Counted from the first letter of the stretch, positions 50,403-60,051 are shown. The stretch is DNA of 64,000 nt from Sphaerisporangium sp040683095 (GCF_040683095.1 NZ_JBFBCI010000015.1:1-64000), one strand, 5' to 3'. Made by a program: numbers and translations. Notes: generated by a model from the sequence alone, not told the origin.

Positions 50403-52610
50403 TCACAGGGCGCGGAGGGTGACGGTGGCGTTGTAGTCGGGGATGCGGGCGTCGGGGGAGCGGCGGTGCGGGTCGAGCAGGACGTTGCCCTCGGGCCAGT
50501 GGATCTGCAGGTTCCCCGGGGTGAGCGGCGCCCGCAGCACGCGCCCGGTGAATCGCCCGGCGGCCCCGGTCAGCTCGACCTCGGCGCCGTCGGCCAGCCC
50601 CAGGCGGTCGGCGTCGTACGGGCTCATCAGAACGGCCTCGCGGGTCGCGCCGTTGAAGCCGTCCCGCCGCTCGTGGACCATGCTGTTGAACTGCTTGCCG
50701 CGCCGGGTGGCGACCATGAACGCGCCGCCGGGCCGTTCGAGCGTGGGCACGGGGACGGCGGAGAAGTGGCCGAGGCCGTCCGAGGTGGGGAAACGCCCGC
50801 CAGGGCACAGGTGCCGCCCGCCGTACTGCACGTTGTCGCCGAACTTCGTGAGCCCGGCGATTCCCGTGTAGAACGGCACGGCCGCCTCGATGTCCCGCCG
50901 GATCTCCGCGGTGCCTCCCGGGTAGCGCACCCGGCCGGCCAGCTCCGGGCGGGCGCGCGCGGCCAGCTCAGTGAAGATCTTCCACTCCGGCCACGCCTCG
51001 CCGACGCGCGGCCCGGCGACCTCGGGGGAGAAGATGACGCGGCGCTCGGTCGAGGTCTCGGTGACGCCGCCCTCCATCTCGTACCGCGTCTGCGCGGGCA
51101 GCAGCAGCACGTCGCCCTCGGACTCGACCAGCATCTGGCTGGACAGGACGATGTCGACGTGGACGCGCAGCGGCAGGCGGGACAGCGCCTCGCGGCAGTA
51201 CGCGGGGTCGGGCAGCACCTCCAGGAAGTTGCCGCCGGAGGAGATCAGCACGTCCAGCTCCCGCGCGTGCGCGGCGTCGATCATGTCGGTGGCGGTCAGG
51301 CCCGGCGCGACGGGCACCTCGAAGCCCCACTTCTCACCGAACATCTCGGCGTTCTCCGGGGTGACGGGCAGCCCGCCGGGCAGGCCGGTCGCGTACGCGC
51401 CCATCTCGGCGCCGCCCTGGACGCCGCTGTGCCCGCGGATCGGCATGAGCCCGCAGTTGTCGCGCCCGACGAAGCCGCGGGCCAGCGCGAGGTTGACGAT
51501 CGAGCGGACGTTGTCCTCGCCGTAGGTGTGCTGGGTGATGCCCATCGACCAGACCAGCACGGCCGACTTCGCCCGGCCCAGCAGGGCGGCCAGCTCGTGC
51601 ATCTGCTCGCGGGTGGCGCCGCTCAGCGCCTCCAGCTCCTCCCACGACTGCGCGGCCACCGCCGCCCGCGCCTCCTCGAAACCGGCGGTGTGGTCGTCGA
51701 TGAACGCCTTGTCCAGCCAGTCGTTCTCGATCAGGTGCTTGAGCACGCCGTTGAGGAAGCCGATGTCGCCGCCGACGTTCACCCCGAAGAAGTGGTCGGT
51801 GATCTTCGTGCCGAACATCGCGGACTCGGCGTTGGACGGCACCCAGTAGCGCTCCATGCCCGGCTCGCGGTAGGCGTTGACCATCGCGACGCGGGTGCCC
51901 GCCTTCTTGGCGTGGTACAGGTACTTCATCGCGACCGGCTGGTTGTTGGACGGGTTGGACCCGATGAAGACGATCAGGTCGGAGCCGATCCAGTCGGTGT
52001 AGGAGCAGGTGGTCGCCGCGGCGCCGATGGTCTGCTTGAGCGCGACCGTGGAGGGCGAGTGGCAGATGCGCGCCGCGTTGTCGATCGAGTTGGTGCCGAG
52101 CGCCCGCACGGCCTTCTGCGCGGCGAAGTAGTTCTCGTTCGGCATCCCCCGGCTGGTGAGGTACACGCCGAGCCGGTGGCCGCGCACCTGGGACGCGGCG
52201 AGCTCCAGCGCGTCGTCCCAGCTCACGCGGGTGAACCCGGGCTCGCCCCTGCGCCGCAGCATCGGGTACGGCAGGCGGCCGAGGTCGCGCAGCGCCGCGC
52301 TGCGCATCCCGGCGAGGGGGGCGACGTCCGCCAGCAGCGAGGTGTCCAGCGCGGGCATGGTGTTCAGCTTGAGCAGGCGCAGCCGGATGTTGCACAGATG
52401 GATCTCGTCCATCGTCCAGTCGCGCATGCCGCGCGTGCCGAGCGCGCAGCCGTCGCAGGTGCCCTGGGTCAGTACGCGCCACGCGTAGCGCCGGTTGCCC
52501 TTGACCGATCGGAACGCCTTCCACAGTTCGAGGTAGTTGTTGGGTTTGCGCTCGCCGATGCCGAAGGGCTTCCAGCTCGCCCAGTTCCGAGGGTCAAGAC
52601 GCTTGCTCAC
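50403..52610 (-). CDS. FdhF/YdeP-family molybdopterin oxidoreductase
   Basis: A 735-residue molybdenum enzyme of the formate dehydrogenase alpha / YdeP group. The N-terminal cluster Cys residues are in GTCDGCALG with a further Cys in EIHLCN. The Mo-ligand Cys is in NAARICHSPSTVALKQTIG, aligned with the Sec/Cys site of formate dehydrogenase H (RV-U/C-HGPSVAGL). Cofactor-binding segments include FIGSNPSNNQP and GLMPIRGHSGVQGGAEMG, and the C-terminal molybdopterin dinucleotide domain ends LDPHRRSPDARIPDYNATVT. No obvious Tat signal is seen, so it is probably cytosolic. GTG at 52610 has no strong ribosome site. fdhD downstream supports a formate dehydrogenase-like role; the electron acceptor is unknown. 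Confidence 0.88.
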   Translation of the reverse strand: MSKRLDPRNWASWKPFGIGERKPNNYLELWKAFRSVKGNRRYAWRVLTQGTCDGCALGTRGMRDWTMDEIHLCNIRLRLLKLNTMPALDTSLLADVAPLAGMRSAALRDLGRLPYPMLRRRGEPGFTRVSWDDALELAASQVRGHRLGVYLTSRGMPNENYFAAQKAVRALGTNSIDNAARICHSPSTVALKQTIGAAATTCSYTDWIGSDLIVFIGSNPSNNQPVAMKYLYHAKKAGTRVAMVNAYREPGMERYWVPSNAESAMFGTKITDHFFGVNVGGDIGFLNGVLKHLIENDWLDKAFIDDHTAGFEEARAAVAAQSWEELEALSGATREQMHELAALLGRAKSAVLVWSMGITQHTYGEDNVRSIVNLALARGFVGRDNCGLMPIRGHSGVQGGAEMGAYATGLPGGLPVTPENAEMFGEKWGFEVPVAPGLTATDMIDAAHARELDVLISSGGNFLEVLPDPAYCREALSRLPLRVHVDIVLSSQMLVESEGDVLLLPAQTRYEMEGGVTETSTERRVIFSPEVAGPRVGEAWPEWKIFTELAARARPELAGRVRYPGGTAEIRRDIEAAVPFYTGIAGLTKFGDNVQYGGRHLCPGGRFPTSDGLGHFSAVPVPTLERPGGAFMVATRRGKQFNSMVHERRDGFNGATREAVLMSPYDADRLGLADGAEVELTGAAGRFTGRVLRAPLTPGNLQIHWPEGNVLLDPHRRSPDARIPDYNATVTLRAL

Positions 52611-52891
52611 CGGGGGTCCACCGTTTCTCGCTTGTTCCTAGCCGGTTCCTGGCCGTTCCGAGCCGTTGCCGCCGTCTCCGGCCGTTCCGGGCGCCCGCCG
52701 CGGTCGTGCGGGCGACGTACCCATAGCATCACCCCTCCTCCCTGTTTGACCACCGGCGGCCCCGCGCGCCCGGCCGGAGGTCAGGTAAGGGGAGGACAAA
52801 ATCTCGCGGGCATGGCGGGCATAAGGGAGTCTTCGCCGGTCCGCACCCCCGGAGTGGCACATCACCGCGGCGGAGGGAGGAGGATGGAGGC

Positions 52892-53710
52892 GTGCTTGAC
52901 TCGCCGTACACCGATCTCGACCGGCCGCCGCTCTCGCAGGAGGCGCTGACCCGGGCGCTCGTCCGGCCGGACGGCCTGTGGTCCCGCCTCAGCGTCGTCG
53001 AACGCACCGGCTCCACCAACGCCGACCTGGCGCAGGCCGCCCGTGAGGGCGCGCGCGAGGGTGCCGTGCTGATCGCCGAGCTCCAGCTGGCCGGGCGCGG
53101 CCGCCTCGGCCGGGTGTGGACGGCGCCCGCGCGGTCGGGGCTGACGTTCTCCGTCCTGCTGCGGCCGCCGGTCCCCGTGGTCCGGCAGGGCTGGGTGACG
53201 CTGCTGGTGGCGCTGGCCGCCGCCTCGGCGGTCCGCCGCGTCGCGGGCGTGGACGTCCGGCTGAAGTGGCCGAACGACCTGCTGGCCGGAGAGCGCAAGC
53301 TGGCGGGGGTGCTCGCCGAGCGGGTCGACAGCGCGGTGATCGTCGGCATGGGGCTGAACGTGTCGGTGCGCGCCGAGGAACTGCCGGTGTCCACCGCGAC
53401 CTCCCTGGCCCTGGAGGACGCCGAGTGCGCCGACCGTGACCCGCTGATCCGCGCGGTGCTGCGCGAGATCGAGACGCACTACCGCGAGTGGGTGGCCGCC
53501 GGGGGCGACCCGGACGCCAGCGGGCTGCGGGCCGCCTACGTCGCGATGAGCGCCACGATCGGCCGGGACGTCCGGGTGGAGCTGCCGGGCGAGCGCATCC
53601 TGGAGGGCCGGGCCACCGGCGTGGACGGGTCGGGCCATCTGCTCGTCACGTCCGGCGGGGTGGAGCGGGCGGTCAGCGTGGGCGACGTCGTCCACGTCCG
53701 CGCGACGTGA
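52892..53710 (+). CDS. birA: Biotin--[acetyl-CoA-carboxylase] ligase
   Basis: A 272-residue monofunctional biotin protein ligase that forms biotinyl-AMP and attaches biotin to the BCCP Lys, here presumably that of the carboxylase alpha subunit at 18.4 kb. Motifs: VVERTGSTNADLAQ, QLAGRGRLGRVWTAP (adenylate-binding GRGRxGRxW), LKWPNDLLAGERKLAGVL and GMGLNVSV. A short C-terminal SH3-like domain follows (GRATGVDGSGHLLV). It lacks the DNA-binding helix-turn-helix of bifunctional BirA. GGAGG lies just before the GTG at 52892. Confidence 0.95.
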   Translation: MLDSPYTDLDRPPLSQEALTRALVRPDGLWSRLSVVERTGSTNADLAQAAREGAREGAVLIAELQLAGRGRLGRVWTAPARSGLTFSVLLRPPVPVVRQGWVTLLVALAAASAVRRVAGVDVRLKWPNDLLAGERKLAGVLAERVDSAVIVGMGLNVSVRAEELPVSTATSLALEDAECADRDPLIRAVLREIETHYREWVAAGGDPDASGLRAAYVAMSATIGRDVRVELPGERILEGRATGVDGSGHLLVTSGGVERAVSVGDVVHVRAT

Positions 53711-53814
53711 CCCTCGCGGGCGCGCGGGTCAAGATCGGGCCAAGGGAACGCCCGTGCCGTCCGGGTATCGGCATGGCGCCGCGCATGGGGCAGACGCAGG
53801 GCTGATCGCCGTGC

Positions 53815-53820
53815 CACGAT
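53815..53820 (+). promoter_or_regulatory. Candidate leaderless -10 element for the PH-domain gene
   Basis: CACGAT lies 7 nt before the ATG at 53828. It departs from TANNNT at one position but keeps the spacing. Confidence 0.4.
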
Positions 53821-53827
53821 TTGCCCC

Positions 53828-54340
53828 ATGGGTCTCCCTGAACATCATCTGACGACCGGGGAGCGGGTCGTCCACTCGTTCCACCCGCACTGGAAGCGGC
53901 TGGTCGTGCCGTTCATCGCGCTGGTCTTCGTCATCGCCGTCTCCAGCGTGGCGTTCATCTACATTCCCACGGACTACGAGTACGTCCGTTACGCGTGGAT
54001 CGCGGTCGCCGTGGTCTCCGTGGTCGCGCTGATCCTTTGGTCGTTCATCCCGTATCTGCGCTGGAAGACCACGTCGTACACGCTCACCACCCACCGCTTC
54101 AACATCAGCACGGGCATCCTGAACAAGTCCGACGACGACATCCCGCTGGCGAAGGTCAACAGCGTCAGCTCCGACCAGACGTTCGTCGAGCGCATGCTCG
54201 GGTGCGGCACCCTGGTGGTGGAGTCGGCGTCCGACAAGGGCGAGATCACGCTCAGGGACATCCCGAGGATCCAGATGGTGCGGGCGGAGCTGTTCCGGCT
54301 CGTCGAGGACGCCTCGGACGGCGAGATCGACGGCCGGTAG
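53828..54340 (+). CDS. Bacterial PH-domain (bPH2/DUF304) membrane protein
   Basis: A 170-residue protein. A short N-terminus with ERVVHSFHPHWKRLV leads to two transmembrane helices (VVPFIALVFVIAVSSVAFI and YAWIAVAVVSVVALILWSFI). The C-terminal bPH2 domain contains YTLTTHRFNISTGILNKSDD, DIPLAKVNSVSSDQTFVERM, GCGTLVVESA and ITLRDIPRIQMV. Such proteins occur beside birA and acyl-CoA carboxylase genes in actinomycetes, as here. The function is unknown; the PH-like fold could bind lipid or a protein partner. Confidence 0.88.
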   Translation: MGLPEHHLTTGERVVHSFHPHWKRLVVPFIALVFVIAVSSVAFIYIPTDYEYVRYAWIAVAVVSVVALILWSFIPYLRWKTTSYTLTTHRFNISTGILNKSDDDIPLAKVNSVSSDQTFVERMLGCGTLVVESASDKGEITLRDIPRIQMVRAELFRLVEDASDGEIDGR

Positions 54341-54482
54341 GGGATCACCGGCGGCGCCGGACTTGACGGGCGGGCCGGTCATCGACAACGGTCGTCAGGG
54401 TCGTGAGCGCCGTCGACGCCTTCACCAGGGCGCACATTGGTCGACACGCGCGGAACAGCGATGAATATGGAATGGAGTCAGC

Positions 54483-55568
54483 ATGCCGTACGAAGTGCAG
54501 GGCGTGATCGCCGCAGGTAAGGGTGAGCCGGTTTCGGTGCGGACGGTCGTCGTCCCGGACCCGGGGCCGGGCGAGGCCGTGGTGAACGTCCAGGCGTGCG
54601 GGGTGTGTCACACCGACCTGCACTACCGCGAGGGCGGGATCAACGACGAGTTTCCCTTCCTGCTCGGGCACGAGGCCGCGGGCGTGGTCGAGGCGGTCGG
54701 GCCGGGCGTGACCGGCGTGGCCCCCGGCGACTATGTGATCCTCAACTGGCGGGCCGTGTGCGGCGACTGCCGGGCGTGCCTGCGCGGCCGTCCGTGGTAC
54801 TGCTTCAACACGCACAATGCCACCCAGAAGATGACCCTGGAGGACGGCACCCCGCTCAGCCCGGCGCTCGGCATCGGCGCGTTCGCCGAGAAGACGCTGG
54901 TCGCCGCCGGGCAGTGCACCAAGGTCGACCCGGCCGCGCGGCCGGCGGTGGCGGGACTGCTCGGCTGCGGCGTGATGGCCGGGCTCGGCGCGGCGCTGAA
55001 CACCGGCAACGTCGGCCGCGGCGACTCGGTCGCGGTCATCGGCTGCGGCGGGGTGGGCGATGCCGCGATCCTCGGCGCGTCGCTGGCCGGCGCCGCGAAG
55101 ATCATCGCGGTGGACGTCGACGACCGCAAGCTGGACTGGGCTGGACAGTTCGGCGCGACGCACACGATCAACTCCAGGACCGCCGACCCGGTCGAGGCGA
55201 TCCGCGAGCTGACCGGCGGCCACGGCGCCGACGTCGTGATCGACGCGGTCGGGCGCCCGGAGACCTACAGGCAGGCGTTCTACGCCCGCGACCTGGCCGG
55301 CACGGTCGTGCTGGTCGGTGTGCCGACGCCGGACATGACGCTGGAGCTGCCGCTGCTGGACGTCTTCGGCCGCGGCGGCTCGCTGAAGTCCTCCTGGTAC
55401 GGCGACTGCCTGCCGAGCCGCGACTTCCCCATGCTGATCGACCTCTACCTGCAGGGCCGGCTGAACCTCGACGGGTTCGTCTCCGAGACCATCGAGCTGG
55501 GCCAGGTCGAGGAGGCGTTCGGCAAGATGCACCGCGGTGAGGTTCTGCGTTCGGTGGTGGTCCTGTGA
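54483..55568 (+). CDS. mscR: S-(hydroxymethyl)mycothiol dehydrogenase (formaldehyde detoxification)
   Basis: A 361-residue zinc alcohol dehydrogenase family enzyme. Catalytic zinc ligands are in QACGVCHTDLHYREG and GHEAAG, the structural zinc site is CGDCRACLRGRPWYC, and the NAD fold is VAVIGCGGVGDAA. FNTHNATQKMTLEDG and GIGAFAEKTLV match mycothiol-dependent formaldehyde dehydrogenase rather than glutathione-type AdhC. It oxidises the formaldehyde-mycothiol adduct. GGAG precedes the ATG. The stop overlaps the GTG of the metallo-beta-lactamase gene, its usual partner. Confidence 0.93.
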   Translation: MPYEVQGVIAAGKGEPVSVRTVVVPDPGPGEAVVNVQACGVCHTDLHYREGGINDEFPFLLGHEAAGVVEAVGPGVTGVAPGDYVILNWRAVCGDCRACLRGRPWYCFNTHNATQKMTLEDGTPLSPALGIGAFAEKTLVAAGQCTKVDPAARPAVAGLLGCGVMAGLGAALNTGNVGRGDSVAVIGCGGVGDAAILGASLAGAAKIIAVDVDDRKLDWAGQFGATHTINSRTADPVEAIRELTGGHGADVVIDAVGRPETYRQAFYARDLAGTVVLVGVPTPDMTLELPLLDVFGRGGSLKSSWYGDCLPSRDFPMLIDLYLQGRLNLDGFVSETIELGQVEEAFGKMHRGEVLRSVVVL

Positions 55569-56197
55569 GCGGCACGGCGGGCATCGGCCGCCTGATCACG
55601 TCCGGGACGTTCACGCTGGACGGCGGCACGTGGGACGTCGACAACAACGTCTGGCTGGTCGGCGACGAGCGCGAGGTGGTGGTGATCGACGCGGCCCACG
55701 ACGCCGCGGCGATCACGGCGGCGGTGGGCGACCGGCGGCTGAAGGCGATCGTCTGCACGCACGCCCACAACGACCACGTCAACGCGGCCGAGGAGCTGGC
55801 CGACGCCACGGGCGCGCCGATCCTGCTCCACCCGGACGACGAGGTGTTGTGGCGCATGGTGTACGCCGACCGCGGGTTCGACCCGCTGCGGGACGGGCAG
55901 GTCGTCGAGGTCGCGGGGACCGGCCTGCGCGTGCTGCACACGCCGGGTCACGCGCCCGGGGCGGTCTGCCTGTACGCGCCGGACCTCGGCACCGTCTTCA
56001 GCGGAGACACGCTGTTCTCGGGCGGGCCGGGCGCGACCGGCCGGTCGTACTCCTCGTTCGACACCATCATCGGCTCGATCAGGGATCGGTTGCTCGTCCT
56101 GCCGCCGGAGACGGTGGTGCGCACCGGCCACGGCGACGAGACCAGCATCGGGGCTGAGGCCCCTGACCTGGAGAAATGGATCGCCCGGGGTCACTGA
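55565..56197 (+). CDS. Metallo-beta-lactamase-fold hydrolase, MscR partner
   Basis: A 210-residue MBL-fold enzyme with the metal-binding set CTHAHNDHVNA (HxHxDH), HTPGHAPGAVCLY, SGDTLFSGGPGATGRS and the final His in RTGHGDET. It is translationally coupled to the mycothiol-dependent formaldehyde dehydrogenase gene (GTGA). By analogy with glyoxalase II-like hydrolases it probably cleaves a mycothiol thioester such as S-formylmycothiol; this role is inferred from pairing and fold. Confidence 0.87.
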   Translation: MSGTAGIGRLITSGTFTLDGGTWDVDNNVWLVGDEREVVVIDAAHDAAAITAAVGDRRLKAIVCTHAHNDHVNAAEELADATGAPILLHPDDEVLWRMVYADRGFDPLRDGQVVEVAGTGLRVLHTPGHAPGAVCLYAPDLGTVFSGDTLFSGGPGATGRSYSSFDTIIGSIRDRLLVLPPETVVRTGHGDETSIGAEAPDLEKWIARGH

Positions 56198-56221
56198 CCC
56201 CGGCTCACGGGCACGCCCGCG

Positions 56222-56237
56222 CCCCCCAATAGGGGGG
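56222..56237. other. CCCCCC-AATA-GGGGGG hairpin
   Basis: A perfect 6-bp GC hairpin lies 24 bp after the MBL gene stop and just before the iron boxes. It may weakly terminate the upstream operon; there is no U-run. Confidence 0.4.
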
Positions 56238-56256
56238 TAAGTGTGGAGGAACTCAC

Positions 56257-56275
56257 ATAGGCAAGCCTTACCTTG
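56257..56275. promoter_or_regulatory. DtxR/IdeR-type iron box 1
   Basis: ATAGGCAAGCCTTACCTTG matches 12 of 19 positions of the consensus TTAGGTTAGGCTAACCTAA. It is one of two boxes in the promoter of the Bfd-bacterioferritin pair. Confidence 0.6.
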
Positions 56276-56281
56276 GTCCGC

Positions 56282-56300
56282 TAAGGTGAGGCTTACCTTT
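56282..56300. promoter_or_regulatory. DtxR/IdeR-type iron box 2
   Basis: TAAGGTGAGGCTTACCTTT matches 14 of 19 consensus positions and has clear dyad symmetry (AAGGT-GAGGCTT-ACCTT). It is about 30 bp before the bfd start. Confidence 0.75.
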
Positions 56301-56329
56301 TCCCCCATTCCCCGAAGGGCGTTTTCAGC

Positions 56330-56509
56330 ATGTACGTGTGCATCTGCGAGGCTGTGACGGAGAACGAGGTTCACGCCTGTATCGCCGCAGGTGCGAGGAC
56401 GGCACGCCAAGTACGCGACATCACGGGCGCGGGCAAGGACTGCGCGACATGTGTCCGCAAGATCTGTGCGATTCTGAACCGATCTACGGAGCTTGTCGCA
56501 ACCGCGTGA
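56330..56509 (+). CDS. bfd: Bacterioferritin-associated ferredoxin, Bfd-type [2Fe-2S] protein
   Basis: A 59-residue protein with a Bfd-type [2Fe-2S] cluster: CIC near the N-terminus (Cys 4 and 6) and CATC at about residues 38-41, preceded by the typical GARTARQVRDITGAGKDC. It passes electrons to bacterioferritin to release stored iron. Two IdeR-type boxes lie directly upstream, and bacterioferritin is encoded 15 bp downstream, so iron control of both is likely. Confidence 0.9.
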   Translation: MYVCICEAVTENEVHACIAAGARTARQVRDITGAGKDCATCVRKICAILNRSTELVATA

Positions 56510-56524
56510 AATGAGGGTCTGCCC

Positions 56525-57016
56525 ATGCAGGGGGACAAGGACATCATCGCTCTGCTGAACGAGCAGCTCACATCCGAGCTGACCGCTATAAACCAGTACT
56601 TCCTGCACGCCAAGATGCAGGAGCACTGGGGCTACACCAAGCTCGCCGCGTACACGCGCGCCGAGTCGATCGACGAGATGCGGCACGCCGAGACGCTCAC
56701 CGACCGCATCCTCTTCCTCGAAGGGCTTCCCAACTACCAGAAGCTCGGCACGCTGCACATCGGCCAGACCGTCAAGGAGCAGCTGGAGTCAGATCTTCAG
56801 CTCGAACTCGGTGTGGTGGCCCGCCTGCGCCCGGGGATCGCCCTGATGCGCGAGCGGGGGGACATCACCTCGGCCCGCATCTTCGAGGACATCCTCCAGG
56901 ACGAGGAGCACCACATCGACTACCTGGAGACCGAGCTGCAGTTGCTGAGCACGCTCGGTGAGGGCCTGTACCTCCAGCGCTTCCTCGGGGTCCCCGGAGG
57001 CGAGAGCTCCGACTGA
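56525..57016 (+). CDS. bfr: Bacterioferritin
   Basis: A 163-residue four-helix-bundle iron store. Ferroxidase ligands are visible: Glu in QLTSELTAINQYF (about 18), Glu and His in ESIDEMRHAE (about 51 and 54), Glu in LQLELGVV (about 94) and DEEHHIDYLE (about 127-130). The Met of DEMRHAE (about 52) is the haem-ligand position of true bacterioferritins. GAGGG precedes the ATG. It is co-oriented with bfd behind the iron boxes. Confidence 0.95.
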   Translation: MQGDKDIIALLNEQLTSELTAINQYFLHAKMQEHWGYTKLAAYTRAESIDEMRHAETLTDRILFLEGLPNYQKLGTLHIGQTVKEQLESDLQLELGVVARLRPGIALMRERGDITSARIFEDILQDEEHHIDYLETELQLLSTLGEGLYLQRFLGVPGGESSD

Positions 57017-57020
57017 CCCG

Positions 57021-57036
57021 CGCGGGTTCGCCCGCG
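57021..57036 (+). terminator. Weak hairpin after bfr
   Basis: CGCGGG-TTCG-CCCGCG lies 4 nt after the stop codon. The stem is stable with a TTCG loop, but there is no U-run. Confidence 0.4.
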
Positions 57037-57228
57037 GCCGGGGAGCCGTCTCGTGATTCGTCCCACCGGCGTGTCGAAGCCGTTGCGGAGGGTACGCATG
57101 GTGCAGCGGATGTGTGAGGGCACTGCGGGTGAGCTCATCCAGGTTTCGCCGTGTTTGCCCAGGTCAATTGGTGGGTCAACGACGAGTCAAACCGCGCGCT
57201 GTACCCGGGAAACGATCGCCTAAGGTCC

Positions 57229-57234
57229 TACGAT
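57229..57234 (+). promoter_or_regulatory. Candidate leaderless -10 element for the two-component operon
   Basis: TACGAT lies 6 nt before the ATG at 57241, with no ribosome site. It supports this start over an in-frame upstream GTG. Confidence 0.5.
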
Positions 57235-57240
57235 CGCTTT

Positions 57241-57909
<669 letters not shown>

Positions 57910-57920
57910 CATCCAGCTAG

Positions 57921-59192
57921 ATGCGCCGTAGGTTGCTGTCCTCGACCTTGGTGGTCGCGGCCATCGCGGTCTTGCTCCTGGGCGTCCCACTCGGGCTGGT
58001 GGTCACTCGTCTCATCGACGACGAGGCGGTCCAGCAGCTCCGGGCACAGGCGACGCTGCTGCTCAGCCAGGTGGAATACGCCCGTATCGAGGATCGCCCG
58101 ATCGATCCCGAAGAGCTGCAGCGGCAGTATCCGAACAGATACGTCCAGATCTTCATCCGCAACAGCCCGACCGTCATCGTCGGTACGGAGCCGCCCCCCG
58201 ATCGGCAGATGACCGAGGAGACCCACTCGGAGAGCGGGGTCTATGTCCGCATATCTAGGGACCGAGCCCAGGTAGAGCGGAACATCCGGGGATGGCTCAT
58301 GCTCATCGTCGCCCTCGCCGGGTTGGCCCTCGCGGTCGCGGTGTCGCTCGCCGTCGTGCAGTCCCGCCGGCTGACCCTGCCGCTCCAGGATCTGGCGAGG
58401 ATGGCGGAGCGGCTGGGCTCCGGCGAGGCCAGGCCGAGCCGGCACCGGTACGGCGTACCGGAGCTGGACGGGGTCGCCGAGGTGCTGGACCGCAGCGCCA
58501 CCCGCCTCGCCGAGCTGCTGAGCCGCGAGCGGGAGTTCGCCACGGACGCCTCCCACCAGCTCCGCACCCCGCTCACCGGGCTCACCATGCGCCTGGAGGA
58601 GATCGTGGCCGCGGCCGACCAGCCGGCGATCGTCCGCGAGGAGGGCGAGGCGGCCATCGTCCAGGCCGAGCGGCTCACGGCGGTGATCGACGAGCTGCTG
58701 GCCGCCGCCCGGCGGCAGCGCCATGCCCAGGCGGAGGCGATCAGCCTGGACGAGGTGCTGCGCCAGCAGATCACCGAGTGGGAGCCCGCGTTCCGCAGGT
58801 CCCGGCGCACGCTGCACCTGGACGGGGCCCGTGGCCTGCGCGCGCTGGTCAGCAAGGGCGGGCTGAGCCAGGTGGTCTCGACGCTGTTGGAGAACTCCCT
58901 GGAGCACGGCGACGGCCCGGTGACGATCACGACGGGCAACGGCGACAGATCGGTCGTGATCGAGGTCGCCGACCAGGGGCAGGGTATCCCCGAGCACCTG
59001 CGGGCCCGGGTGTTCGACCGCAACGTCAGCGGCGCCGGCGGGACCGGGCTGGGGCTGACGCTGGCGCGGGCGCTGACCGCCTCCGACGGCGGGCGCCTGG
59101 AGCTGGTCCGGCCGCGACCGGCGGTGTTCGCCCTGTTCCTGCGCCCGGCCGACGAGAACGCGCGCCACCGCGTGGTGAGCGGGCCCGCGTGA
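57921..59192 (+). CDS. Sensor histidine kinase
   Basis: A 423-residue kinase with two transmembrane helices (TLVVAAIAVLLLGVPLGLVV and WLMLIVALAGLALAVAVSLA) flanking a ~100-residue extracellular sensor region. A HAMP-like linker (LTLPLQDLARMAERLGSG) leads to the H-box ATDASHQLRTPLTGLTMRLE (His about 213), N-box TLLENSLEHG and G-boxes EVADQGQGIP and GGTGLGLTLAR. It phosphorylates the response regulator encoded just upstream. The spacing between the two genes suggests one transcript. Confidence 0.94.
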   Translation: MRRRLLSSTLVVAAIAVLLLGVPLGLVVTRLIDDEAVQQLRAQATLLLSQVEYARIEDRPIDPEELQRQYPNRYVQIFIRNSPTVIVGTEPPPDRQMTEETHSESGVYVRISRDRAQVERNIRGWLMLIVALAGLALAVAVSLAVVQSRRLTLPLQDLARMAERLGSGEARPSRHRYGVPELDGVAEVLDRSATRLAELLSREREFATDASHQLRTPLTGLTMRLEEIVAAADQPAIVREEGEAAIVQAERLTAVIDELLAAARRQRHAQAEAISLDEVLRQQITEWEPAFRRSRRTLHLDGARGLRALVSKGGLSQVVSTLLENSLEHGDGPVTITTGNGDRSVVIEVADQGQGIPEHLRARVFDRNVSGAGGTGLGLTLARALTASDGGRLELVRPRPAVFALFLRPADENARHRVVSGPA

Positions 59193-59221
59193 GGGCCGTC
59201 GTCCGTTATGGGGGCGAGGTG

Positions 59222-59815
59222 TTACGGGCGCGAGGACGGCGTGCCGGAGCCCGGACGGGGGGATTTGCCGTTGACGGTCTTCGCCGGGGCCGGGTCGAAG
59301 GCCTGGAACGTGACCCCGCCGGCGGTGGAGCGCGGGGGCTCGGCGGTCTCGGGAAGGCCGGTGTGCGGGTCGACCGGGGGCAGGCCGGGCGGGAGGAAGA
59401 CCCACTTCTTGTACGACCAGAACCGGAACAGCGTGCCGAGGGCGGTGCCGATGATGATCGAGATGTTGTAGCTCAGCGGGTCGGTCATCGCCAGCATGTA
59501 CTCGACGAAGCCGATGATCAGCAGCGAGATCAGCAGGCCGATGCCGTTGAGCACGAAGAACAGGAAGTACTCGCGCGCCAGGCCCGTCTGCTCGCGGTGC
59601 CGCCAGGTCCAGAACCGGTTGGCGAGGTAGGCGAACGTGGCGGCCACGACGGTGGCGACGACCTTGGAGGTCAGCGGCCCGAGCTGGACGCCGTACCGCA
59701 TGAGGTTGGTGCCGCCGAAGTCGACGACGAACGCGACGGCGCCGACCGCTCCGAACTTCGCGACCTCGTGCAACAACGAGGAGAACCGGTCATACAAGCG
59801 ACGTATGAGCTGCAC
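59222..59815 (-). CDS. GtrA-family membrane protein
   Basis: A 197-residue protein with four transmembrane helices in the GtrA pattern: EVAKFGAVGAVAFVVDFGGT, SKVVATVVAATFAYLANRFW with TWRHR, YFLFFVLNGIGLLISLLI and IIIGTALGTLFRFWSYKKWV. A ~55-residue Pro-rich cytosolic tail follows. GtrA proteins flip or help move polyprenyl-linked sugars for cell-wall polysaccharide synthesis. AGGAAGGA precedes the GTG at 59815. It is divergent from purK, an arrangement also seen in mycobacteria. Confidence 0.92.
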   Translation of the reverse strand: MQLIRRLYDRFSSLLHEVAKFGAVGAVAFVVDFGGTNLMRYGVQLGPLTSKVVATVVAATFAYLANRFWTWRHREQTGLAREYFLFFVLNGIGLLISLLIIGFVEYMLAMTDPLSYNISIIIGTALGTLFRFWSYKKWVFLPPGLPPVDPHTGLPETAEPPRSTAGGVTFQAFDPAPAKTVNGKSPRPGSGTPSSRP

Positions 59816-60051
59816 AACTGGTCCTTCCTGGGGTCGAAAACCCCTTCAGGTTACCGGTGCCGAGGTAAGCCTCGCGTCGAGTCCGCAGACCTCTCATAAA
59901 TACTGTTGTGTGAAATATCCGGACTTTAACGGCTTGTAACCGGTGCGGTGCGCTACGCCGCGCCGCGGTCCGCAATGGTGTGCCCTGGAGAGGCGGCTCC
60001 CAGCGTGCTGCGTCCGGCCGGCCGACATCACGGCCACCTGAGCGCGCTCGG

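Noticed and set aside
57099..57222. A 40-codon ORF with GGAGG 8 nt upstream, before the response regulator
   Set aside because: The start looks plausible, but codon use is not that of the neighbours, there is no homology I recognise, and it overlaps the probable response-regulator promoter.
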